Part shown: positions 24,409 through 36,100 of the stretch, piece by piece | How the letters are laid out: every line of letters begins with the position of its first letter | Numbering within the stretch: the stretch's first letter is position 1 | Assembly: GCF_000224145.3 (NCBI RefSeq) | Contig: NC_020176.2 | Coordinates: 2,470,792 to 2,534,791, forward strand | Length of the DNA stretch: 64,000 nt | Direction: 5' to 3' | Source: Ciona intestinalis | Taxonomy: Eukaryota > Chordata > Ascidiacea > Phlebobranchia > Cionidae | Notes under the pieces: generated by a model | The model's input: only the letters and a program-made list of their open reading frames with translations | Told to the model about the DNA's origin: nothing | The model's database searches: none | Program-made: the position numbers and the translations under genes

Positions 24409-24783
24409 TGTAAAGCAGTTGTATCAAGTACAGTGGAAACAAATTCCCTAAGAATTCAATATCAATATTTATGCTACAATTTTTCTAGTTGTTTTCTGGT
24501 AAAAAAGGGGGAAATATGTTTATGGAATTCAGAAATATGAATTCTCACTGTATGGTAGATGAAATGTTAAGGTAACAGCAGCAAAAAATCTGTCTAGGTT
24601 ATAAAAAAACATTACTAACTTCTTGTACTTTTAATAACATTTATAAAAAGATAGGCATATAGTACAGCTGTTTCTTCTAACTTATTTTTACAAAAATGTT
24701 TTAATACCATATATATATATGTATAAGTTATCTTTATACCGATAAAACATTTTAATTGTAATATGAGAATAAAATATTTTGAA

Positions 24784-24803
24784 ATATATATATATATATA
24801 TAC
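24784..24803. repeat. AT dinucleotide microsatellite
   Basis: A short run of alternating A and T. Similar but shorter runs lie at about 5430, 7881, 14797 and 21002. Confidence 0.8.
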
Positions 24804-25082
24804 ATTTTTTTTATTTACATTAATAATGGCAAACATAGTTGATATATTCAAAATAATACTTCATCTGTTTTATATATTAAATGCAGACAGATGTATATAC
24901 TGAAGATGCATAAGCAAACATGAATAGTGTTGTACTGTTATGATTCTATGAATCATAAAATTGTGAGCTTAGTAAAATGTCTCATAGGTTATACTATAGG
25001 CACACTGCAGGTCTGCAAAGTATGACAGGTTCACAATATTTTGTTTACAAACTATCAGTATGTCACACGCACTCTGATTAAT

Positions 25083-25240
25083 ATAGTAGGGTGGGAGAAG
25101 ATGGGACACCTTTTCATTCTATTTTCTCATCCTATTTGCTAGTAAACAAATAAACATTTAAAGAATTATAAAACGTAAACTCACAACTCTCATAGATCGT
25201 TGTTAGTTGTTTAAAACACGATCCGGATACTTGGATATTA
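25083..25240. repeat. MITE-like element, right end missing
   Basis: ATAGTAGGGTGGGAGAAGAT, then GTAAACAAATAAACATT and GTTTAAAACACGATCCGGAT. The terminal inverted repeat on the right is absent. Confidence 0.8.
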
Positions 25241-26984
25241 ATATATGTCAACCCACGAAATAAATCTTTATTAAACTGAGTAAGATTTCTTAATGTGGCT
25301 TGGATATTGAAATGTACATAATTTTTACGCCAAGATTTAACAATTATTTAAGCAAGTGAAAAATATCTGTTTTCTCCACATGATTTCTTATCAGGAACTA
25401 CCATATTTTACAGACTGTCTAGGGTCAAAAATGTGAGACTGAGTTACCCCCTTTATATTTTTCTGAACTTAGTTTTTACAAATTTAAGATAGCGACCTAA
25501 ATTCATTTTACCAATAAATGGGTTTGTCCTTAGCTGGTAAAATGAAACTAATACTTTTTATATGGTTAGAATATAGACAAAGTTCTGTTTTGAATTATAA
25601 TTGAGTAATTATGTGACATAACTTAAATAGTACACACAATAATTAAACGAATTTAGTCTCCAAATTGTTGGCAACTTTTAAAAACAAATTACAATTCATT
25701 AGGGCTTTAATTAACAATATTGGTTATACGTGACCTTAGCGAGAAGTTTTTTTTTAAACTTAAGCATTTTGGCGGAAACTTCAATACTTTGTTTGCAGGC
25801 TATTTTTTTTTTTTTTATCTCCTTTAGCAAAACACCAATAAAGAAAGCGCCATCAAACAAGTTCATCAAAAATAACTACAAAAACATACATATATATACT
25901 GGTGACAGTTAACCTATAGATAGGATACAACGATACAGCTACTAATCTTTCCAGGATTTATAAATCGAAAATTAATAAAGTGTTTTAATGGCTATGAATT
26001 TACTGTAAATACAGGCATAACTTATACTTTTCAACTTTAAATTACTTAGCAGGAGTTGAAAATGGGCCTTAAAAGATTACAAAACCATTGTACTGATTTT
26101 ACTCATCCACCTTTTTAAACAGTAGTAGTTTATTAGAATAATAGTCCCCTGTCTGTTTTAAATTGCACCGGTAAACGCAGCCGACTACTACGAGCGCTTT
26201 ACTGCACTTTAGTATAGTTTCAAGGTAATCCTTTAGCTGGTGGCCACCTAAAATTTGGTTTTAAAATCTTCCTTTGGTCTCACTGATACCCGCTGTCTAT
26301 TTTTAACTTGGGCGTTCGTGTCGAAAATTAACTTTGAAAATGCGCGAAATCGTGCTGCATCACCTAAAGAAAGATATCAAAATACCGGTAAAACGTCAGG
26401 TTGACTGAGGACGAGGTACACCGCTCCGATTATACAACTCTAAAACGTCGTTAATTTTACAGCTTATTTTTATTACATGTGCTAAGTATTATAGCATACC
26501 GTTTAGCAGTTTTGACGGTCTTCTGAACTTTATCTGGTACTTTAAATAAAAGAAAACTCAAAAACAGTAAAACAAAAATACAAAATCTTCGTTAAACAAA
26601 ATTTTGACTGACACCCTTTGCTTATTGCTGCCGCCAGCGATAAAAATTAATTGTCCACCACAAGCGGTTACAGTTTGGGGAGCCAATTTTAGACGCGTAC
26701 AAAATTCAAATTATTGTTACCTATTTTACCTCTGATAAAGTGTAAATTTAAAAGATTAAAAAAACCTATGACATTGGTTATACTTTAAGCATAGCTTGAG
26801 TCTAGTGCAAAATATATAACAAAGGCACACAAAAGAAAAACACAATATCCTTTTATTTATTATGTTTTTTTAGCATGAAACACAAGACAGGTAGCTGGTG
26901 GCGCAAAATGACAGCTGTGAAACACAAGGTGACGAATAAAGTACGTTTGTGGTTTTACCATTAAACGAGACACTAAATGTAGAT

Positions 26985-27108
26985 ATAGTACAATGGGGTA
27001 AGATGGGATACCGTTAGCACCTAAAACACAAGGATCTATGATTCTGTAAAAACTTTATTTTATTGCCAAATGGGACGAGAGAATGGAAAGAAAATAGTCT
27101 CTATAGTG
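26985..27108. repeat. MITE-like element, short copy
   Basis: TATAGTACAATGGGGTAAGA, TGGGATACCGTTAGCACCTA and TGCCAAATGGGACGAGAGAA; a B-type copy (GTGGGGTAAGATGG ends) with the middle deleted. Confidence 0.7.
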
Positions 27109-28743
27109 TTTAGAAGTTTGCAACCTAAACTAATTATCTGTTTGTCTTTAAACCCTACACCCATTTAAATGGGCGATATTAAAATTTATCGAAACATATA
27201 AAACTAAGTGCACATATACGTATTTTACATTGTCAAACAAATAAAATGTGTTAATTACTGGCATTAAGACGAACCAATAAAAATAAAGGATTGTTGGCAC
27301 TTGGCAGTACAAATTTAGACATGACAGACCAAAGTATTAAACGTTGTCACGTCCTTTAAAACGACTGCATAACATTTCACAGCTAAATATAAAAGTATGT
27401 TACGTATATGGCGAGATTGCGATATGCAAGGGCAATTGCTTGCAGAGTGTATATTGCGCCTCTTATACTCTAAGTAGGCTTGACAGGAAAAGCAGAGAAT
27501 CTTGTATATATGTTCAATCTGTAAGAATATATTTTTTTGCGTGAGGTTTATGTTTTTGGTTGTTGTTTTTTTTTTTTTACCTGCATACAGTCTAAGATTT
27601 TTAGGCGTTTTTAGAATAAGTTTTAAAATAAGTTAAAGGAAACAAAACGATGTCAGCCGACGCATTGCTTACGCATAGAGCAGAAACATGGCCTAATTTC
27701 TAATCGTGACAAACCAAATCTATATTCATGCATAGACCATGTATCTTATGTATAAAATCACGCGGCTCTTGGCTGCGTTCACTTTATTTCCTGAGCATAT
27801 TTGCAACGTCACTATGTGTGCTACAGTGACACAATATTACTGAGAGAACGTGATGGTGTGGCTCTGCATGTGTCGGCCTTCATAAGCTACGACCACTTGA
27901 TTAGATAAAGAAGGCTGTAGATACCCTCGACTGCGAACAGCAGGTGCTGTTTATACTGTTCGATATAAACAATTCTAATGAATAGCCACGACCATCGTTG
28001 CATAATCGTTTCCGCTAATAGTATAGTTGTGGTTTCCATGTACGTCATAGCTTGCAGTATATATACAATTTAATACGTCATACGTTGAACGTGGATACAC
28101 GTGCGTAAATAAACGTATCAAACTGTGCAGTTGGTCAGCAGCGTCAGGGGCAAAAGTTGCGTAGCGGTAATTTACAGAAGTGCCGGTATCCAGTCGAAAA
28201 TAAGCGTGGGTTATGTGTTGTGACTATTTTATTATGCTCTGTACGAATAGGTATATAGTCGCGCACCAATCAAGCGGCGTCCTACGTTTTTTATGCTGTG
28301 CAACATCACTTCACGGATGTAAATGCACAAAGGCTTTAACATATGATGCAATTCGTTGGTAGGCATACAGCGGCAGCCACGTGGGAAGACACACAGTAGC
28401 GGAAAAGTTACAGAGGCAGGACTTAGTGCATCGGGCAATTTTGTATTTTTTTACACATTGATCCAGCTGTTTTTTTTACAGACAAAAAAACGCATGTAAA
28501 AAATGTAATGTTTACTTAAGTGAAATTATATACTTTCTATGGGTTATTTTTTCCGATAAGTATCGAAAAATATCGTTTTTTTTAGTTTGGGAACGGTTTT
28601 TTTAGACTCAGCTGTCGGTATACACTTAGCGATAACTGAAAGTTTGTTATCGTTTTAATTAGTGTAAATATTGCCGTAGAGGATACGCCTCCGCTATGTT
28701 TGTTATCACTGTACACCCCCAGACCCCTGGTTTTCGAAAGCTC

Positions 28744-28751
28744 TGACGTCA
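28744..28751. promoter_or_regulatory. TGACGTCA (CRE/ATF-type) palindrome upstream of P450
   Basis: An exact TGACGTCA site lies about 160 bp before the possible 5' exon end at 28907. A cAMP-response-element/bZIP binding role is known for this octamer in animals; function here is inference only. Confidence 0.3.
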
Positions 28752-28907
28752 TCGGATGTACGTTCCGGTAAGGAATTGGGTTAAAACACGTCAGCGCGAA
28801 TGCGAAGTGTTAGAATTAGGTGAACGTTTCTGCAGGTCGAATATAGTCGATTTATAGGGATAAACACAGATTTTTAGATATTGAAGAATTAGTATAGATT
28901 TTAAAAG

Positions 28908-30188
28908 GTGAGTACCATTAACACACAACGTTATATGCAATACCCTTAAGAAAGGGTTTTGCTATACAGTTATAAACTATAGCCAGAATTCTAACAGTAG
29001 TGGTCAATTTTGTCGCTTTCTGTTTTTTTTTTGTGTTGGTTACCGATAGCGTATTACAGGTGTCGTGCTGCTCAGTATTTTTTTGTTATGGTATATTATG
29101 TTACTCGGAATAACGTTGTTTTGTAATTAAACATGTTAACTCGCGTTTTCGGCGAACTGTTGCTCTAGGTTAGATCGACGTCATAACCGAGAGCTCTTGC
29201 ATTTCCATGCAAAGCTACGTCATAATGCGTTGGCAAGAAGCGCTTAAGAGAAAGAAAGAGAGTAAAATGCGAACCCAGTGAAGAGTGATTAGTCATTATA
29301 TTATTTACCAAGTGGCTGCATTAATTGACATGTGCATTATATTTCGCTGTCTTATATAAGCAACAAATTTGCATCGTCTGGGGTCGTGACCATAGCCCGT
29401 GATATGCCATTATGAACCAAACTCTTTCTTTTCTGGCACATATCAAGCAGCTATACTTTCGGCTTCCGCGTTTTTGTTTTTTTTCGATTGTCGCTGTTTG
29501 TTGTGTACCCATATCTTGATATCAAAGGGGCACTTTTTATCAATGACGTAAGCAATTGCGTCATCACTAATCTATTGTTTGCTAACTCAAAATACGGAGA
29601 CCTACATAAAAGGTGGGCTCGTCGCCTTCAGTTGGAAGTTTTGCGGAAGCGAAAACGGAAAATGTAGAAAAATGTCGAATAAGAAAATATTTTACAGGCA
29701 ATTTTGTATTTAAGGAATTTGTATTCGAGGTACTGCACGATATATTGTATAAAATACCATATTTAGAGCGATTAAATTTAGCAGTCACGATTTATAATTA
29801 GTCATATACGGTTTGCAAAAACAGCTCGCCCGAAATAAGTAGCTTGAGTATATTTTAATGTACAGTGGCAAGTAACTGCACAAACTTTTAAGTGCCGTCA
29901 TGTGCCGTGCCATCAGAACATAAGATACATGCATGTCATGCTGCTACTGCTTCTAAATGCTAATTAGCAAGCCCATCGCAGCTGAAATGAAAATGATCTA
30001 TTGCCCGATTTGGTCGCTTCTGACATGACTGGGACCCTTTTAATTAAAAATTATGGACAAAAATAAACCCTGCGTGCGTGTAGTCGATTAACTTGTTCTT
30101 ATATCAGCGCTGACAAAGATTGTGTAATCATTTTGATGTTTTACAACCCCCGGATTTTCTCTAAAACATTCAAATTCTGAAGGTTTAG
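28908..30188 (+). other. Possible 5'UTR intron of the P450 gene
   Basis: A strong donor (AAAAG/GTGAGTACC) at 28907/28908 and an acceptor-like GTTTAG ending at 30188, two bases before the ATG, could bound a 5'UTR intron. It is equally possible that the GTTTAG is a trans-splice acceptor. Confidence 0.3.
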
Positions 30189-30190
30189 AA

Positions 30191-33100
30191 ATGTATTACG
30201 GAAATATGATAATCAGTGCTATGAATGACGTCACAATTACCTGGTGGATCGTCATATCCGCTCTGGCGCTCCTAGCGGTCAAGATGGTGGACGATAACTC
30301 CAAGAGGAAAAAAAGAAGTCAAAATTTTCGCTCTCCTCCTGGGCCAAAAGGTTACCCGATTTTAGGAATTTTTCCAAGTCTGATAAGAAAGCCCGCCCAT
30401 ATTGTGTTTGGGGGTAAGTTGGTTTAAGAATATATTTTTATACCTACTGTATAGTTTGGGGTAAGGTGACCCATGTTTTTAGTCTCTTTTGTCGTTGTAG
30501 CAAACGAAGAATATTTTCAAAATTAAATAACTGCGTCCTCGCGATTTTAAAATATCGTTGTTAATTGTTAAATGCTTAAACAAGAAATATGGGATATTGT
30601 GTGCTGACGGTTTCCCATCTTACCCCACGGTTCTATATACTTATGTGAACCAAATTTAGCTTTGGTCACATGTATCATGACGTGTCTCCCCGTAGTACCT
30701 CACCTATGTAGAATTGAATAGAATGCACTTATTATAAATTACCGCTGTTTCAGAATGGAGTAAAAAATACGGGAATGTGTACCAGTTTACACTCGGAGCT
30801 GGGACTTCCGTTGTTTTGGGAGACACAGCAACAGTGAGACTCGCTATGCTGGGAAAATCACCGGATTTTGACAGCCGATGCCAGTGGAGATATTGCTTCA
30901 ATAAAATGTTCAGAGGTAAATACAGTAAAAAATGTTTAATGAACAATACGAATGACATATGTCCTGCTGGTGGTACGCGTGTTGTAGCAATATCCGTTGT
31001 TTATATTGATTAAATCATATACGTGGGGGGTAAATTGACTTTTTGCTAACCTTTGTTGGAAAATTTTCCGGGGTTGCTCGACCTGCGGTTAACACTACGC
31101 CTACACTTTCAATGTAAACAATGTTATCCCATTTTAAACAAATCTGCGACGAATCATAATGTACACACTCTGTATTGAAACCTTTTAGCACATATTGTCC
31201 AAATATCCTAATCGTGTTTTAAAAAATAACCAACGGTCTATGAGAGTCGTAAGGATACGATTTAAAAATTCTGTGAATGTTTTTTGTTTACTACCAAATG
31301 GGACGAGGAAATAGCATGAAAAAGTGTCCCACCTTCTCTCATCCTTTTATACATTATTGCCAAATAAAAGAGAGTTTTGGCTTAATTTTATCAGTTTTAC
31401 ATAATAGTATATGGTAAATATGAATTTTTAAAGTGTGTATACGTTTACGATTGCTGCAAACGTGTTCATATAGTTCTATGCATAAAATATTTGCCGTAGT
31501 TGCAATACGTCGAAAAAGCTATAAGCTACTTGGTGGTTGCAGCAATGACGTACTGTTCGCAAATAACGGTTTAGTGTGACGTCATCACGAATCTTTATTG
31601 TTGTACATTTTCTCAGGATATGTACATCAGAAGTGGTAGTGTAATTTCGTTTAAATCAGCTTCTAATAAGGATCACTATTTCTTTGTACTTGTACATGTA
31701 GCTTAATTACGCGGAAAACTTACTACAATCTACAATGGTATAGCTCGTTTAATTTTATATACTTTTTATATCACAACACCGGTGTAAAAAAAGCTTTGAT
31801 TTAGTGCTTGATAATCCTACATAAATTTAAAACGAACGACTTATTAAAAAGCCCTGTAGTATAGATTCTAATTCATTATTCCAGCTTATCCGGCACGATA
31901 CGGTTAATACACAAGAACAGCATTGATCTAATAAACCACAGCATTAATCAAAAACACTGAACCGAAATTTTAAAGGATTGTCTTAAAACGAGATTTCCTG
32001 TACACCATGGCTTTAATGTTCTATTTAAGTGCGGTTTTACTGTAATTGCTATTACCACGTCAAACCTTTTTGGTTACGTTACGACTCTTCTGACTGTAAA
32101 AGCTAGAAAATATTGCGATTGCGATGATATATAGTACTGCGGGGTAAGATGGGACACCTTAGGTACTCAATATTCAAATATCGTGATCGAATTTTAAATA
32201 ATTCACAACGGTCTATATGGGATTCCACTTCTCCCTGCCCTACTATACATGTAATACTATTTTTTAAGAAAAAGAAACACCATTATAAACATGTGTATTT
32301 AACTGAGTTTATTTTTTAAAACCACACATTTCGTGATTTGACGTCACGCACTACACACGCCAGCAACTGTATTTTTGCAACTGCAAACGATTTTCTGTTC
32401 GGCACGAACGTCTATACACAGGTTTTGGGATAATTGTCAACTCTGTCGTATATCCCTGGCCCCTTGACGTGCGTATTATAGGATCTCGTTCATATAGAAT
32501 GCAATATACATATTTTTTTCGAAAGTTTTTAAGCCCAGAATTACTTTTTTGTTTTAGGTTTATCGGTGCTGCCGTATTCGTTCAAGTGGGTTAACACCAG
32601 GAGACGAACGCTTACTATATTGCGTAATATCGGTATGGGAAGGTCGCTTATGGAAGGAAAAATACACGAGGAAAGTAAGTTAAAGTTTAAACTGTTAGAA
32701 AAAAGCATGTCAAAAATCGCTTTTAATTGCTATATATGTAACAGGTAATACAAATTGTGTGTAGCATATAGTATATAAATGTTATATAATAGAGAGGGGA
32801 AGATAGGACACATTTTCACGCTTTTTCTTGTTTCATTTGATAGTAAACAAAGAACATTTAAAAAAATCTATAGCCGTATAATCAAGACTATAAAATAGTG
32901 TTGTTAATTGTTTAAAACACGCTGAGGATATTTAGACATTGTGTACGAAAAGTGTCCCATTTTATCCCAAAAAAGTTGTCCCATTTATCAAATGGGAGGA
33001 AAAAAGATAAAGAAAATATGAACCATCTTACCCCAACCTTCTATATACCAGTAGTCGTATTTTTATTTTTAATACGTTCATTTAATATCGTTTAAAATGA

Positions 33101-36100
33101 TTGTTAATTTTCACAGCACAATGTTTATTGAAGTGTATGTTGGATTCCAGCCAGGACGGAAAAGTTAATTTTGAACCACGTGACATGCTTCGTCGCGCTC
33201 CAATGAACACCATTTGGTCCATTTTGTTTGGCAAAAGGTGAGAATGTTTTTCGTACTTTATTTTTTTTGCAAATTTGAAATTGAAATTATTTTTTAAAAC
33301 ACCAGCCAGGTGGCATTTTATAAGATAAGTATTGTAATGGGTATAACCTTCATTATACATATTACTGTGGGGTATAAATAAATACCGTTAGCACATAATA
33401 TTCCTTATTTCCCATAGTCTATCAAATAGGGAAAGAAAAGGAATAAAAACGTGGACAATCTTACCCCAAATTACTATTTTATATATAGTACAATGGTGGA
33501 AGATGGGACACCTTATCGTTTTATATTCTCGTCTATAAACCGTATTCGGGATATTTGGATATTATGCGCTAAAGGTGTCCCATCTTCCCTCACAGTACTA
33601 TATAAAAAAAGAAATCGATTAAATTTTAATTTAATTCACAATTATTTAGGTATGATTATAGCAACCCGTACCTACTGTACGTTATGAATACTGTGGTGTG
33701 GCTAGTTGATTTCTTAGCCAAGGCAAGCGTGTTTGACGTTCTACCAAGCAGCTTGCGACACCTTGCGGGATTTAGTTTGGAAACTTTCCACAACAAGCTG
33801 GAGACGTTGCACGCCTTTATGACAGAGCGTGTAGATGACCATGCAAAGTCATACGAAAGTGACGTCACAAGGGACTTTGTTGACGCGTGGATAAAGGTAC
33901 GAATGATATAATATATCTCGGACTTATAGTGTTTAGGCGCTTGTATCATATAGTCAATGGACGAATAAATGTAACTTACTTTATCCTCGCGTGGCTGAAA
34001 AACGACAGTCGTTATAACGCGGGTGTTCTGTTTCCTACACGACTGCCGTCTAGTTATAAAGTAGAATAAAATAGAATCAAACATTTAAAAAACTTTCAAT
34101 TATGTCCAAAAAAACTGTGAAAATATATTGACTTATATATGTTTTTCAATTTTCGTTCCAAACCGTTTTAAATAAATCATTTTAAAATTCTTACGTTTAA
34201 AGGCGAAAAAAGAAGACAAGTTGAAAATCCAGGATTCGGAAGATTCAAATGACATCAGTAGTCTTCCAGATGTCATCCAGGATCTTATCGTTGCGGGAGC
34301 ACATTCGACAGGAATCGTTTTTAACTGGGCGGTCCTGCTACTTGTTCTAAACAAAAAGGAACAAGATTTGGTAAGCGAATTTATCCTGTCGCGAGGTGGC
34401 AGTTGGGAGTATAGTTTTGAGTTCTTTGTTTTCGAATGGGCAAATGAATTCCCTTTTTTTTAGGGAAGACGGATTCTTTAACAGAAAATATCCAAAAATC
34501 CGCAACGTGTTTTAAAAAATATAGGACTCGGGTTCATAATTATTAGAGTGTTCTTTTTTTATTACCAAATAGAACGAGTAAATATAAAGAAAATGTGTCC
34601 CATCTTTCCTCACCGTACTATATATAACCGTAGCCCCACGACACGTTTTTAATTGTTTAAAACGCATTCACTAAATAGGGTATTTAGGTGCTATAGCGGT
34701 CACTCTACACTATATTGTATATATTGTTCTTATTTTCAGTGCTATCGAGAAATTATGGATAATGTTGGACCTACACGTGAAATAAGCATGTCTGATCGAT
34801 CCAAGCTTCGGCGTGTTGATGCTGTTATGCATGAGTGCATGCGTATAGGCACTGTACTGCCGTTGGTGGCGCACGCTACAGCAAGGGACACTACGATTCA
34901 CGGCTACAACATAAAAGCTGGGACAGAAGGTGGGTAAAAATACAGAGACTAATGTTTTGCACTAAATGTTAGTTTGCGCAAATTTTCGACTAGATACAAC
35001 TAAAATAAAATGCGATAAGAAAATTCCATATATTTATATATCCTGTTGCGCAAGGAATGTTACAGGTCTAAAGATTTTCAAAAAGTTATTTGTAATCTTA
35101 AAGATGGTGTCTCATCGTATAGCAAACCAAACGTCGGACTTTAAAGGTTACAAAACAAGCAGTTGCTAAAAGATCTCTTTTAAACTTTAAAAAACTATTT
35201 TCGAATTACTGTTTAATTCATTTTTTCATGTTTTGTTTCAGTCATTTACAACAATTGGTTTATAAACCGGAACGAAAAAGTGTTTCCGGATGCAGAGAAA
35301 TTTAACCCCGATCGTTGGATTAAAAAAGACGGCAGTTTTCGGAAAGAACTCCTGCAACACTTTTTTCCCTTCGGAATCGGTAAGTTCTAATACACACTCC
35401 ATTTTAAAGGAGTCATATTTCCGCATTTCGTGTAAAAAACAGTTATACAATAAATTAAACTGTTGAGGGAGATGAGAGATCTTTAGTACATAACATCCAA
35501 ATATCCTGGTCGTGTTTTAACAATTAACAACAATCTATGGGGAGTCGTGAGAACACGGTTAAATAACTTTTTGAATGTTCTTTATTGTTTACTACCAAAT
35601 GGGACGAGAAATAAAATGAAAAGGTTTCACGTCTTTCCCCACTCTAATATTTTGAAACCATTTATTCTATAGCACTTATTTTACCACAGTGAATATGTCT
35701 GGGCAATCTCGTGAACTTTAAAGGCATACTATACGTATAAAATAGCCATACGTATGTACTGCGTAATTACTACTTACCCAATAATCAGACCTTTTCTTTA
35801 CTTTGACAAATTTTAAATCCAGCGTATAACATATAAGCACAAAACACAAATTGCATTTATCTCTTCAAATACAGCAGCGAAGATTAAACTAATTAAAACA
35901 ATTTAAAGAAGGAAATTAGCAGCAAAACGATGGTCGTTAAAAGACGCTCGCGGTAAAAACTGCAACAAAACCCGCTTACATTGTATGTTTCGTTTTCTAA
36001 ACCAGTTAAACACGCAAACGTAATTGAGCACGAGTAATCAGTACGAAGAGGAAATTTACACGCATTCGCAATTATCACACTTGCCTTCGCAAATTTTACA

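Larger units (their letters stand above)
24409..30190. other. Divergent intergenic region between striatin and P450
   Basis: No gene could be supported in this 5.8 kb. It holds MITE copies (25083-25240, 26985-27108), the 5' flank of striatin on the left and, on the right, a less AT-rich zone (about 26200-29500) with a TGACGTCA site and a strong splice donor. Promoters for both flanking genes presumably lie here. Confidence 0.5.

Noticed and set aside
26340..26397. Short plus-strand reading frame starting MREIV, like the start of a tubulin
   Set aside because: It diverges at the sixth residue, stops after 18 codons, has no donor placing a tubulin exon after it, and no other tubulin exon is nearby.
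29582..29801. Overlapping 60-odd-codon ORFs on both strands
   Set aside because: The plus ORF starts with GTG. Neither has splice signals, domains or a neighbouring exon, and mutual overlap suggests chance.
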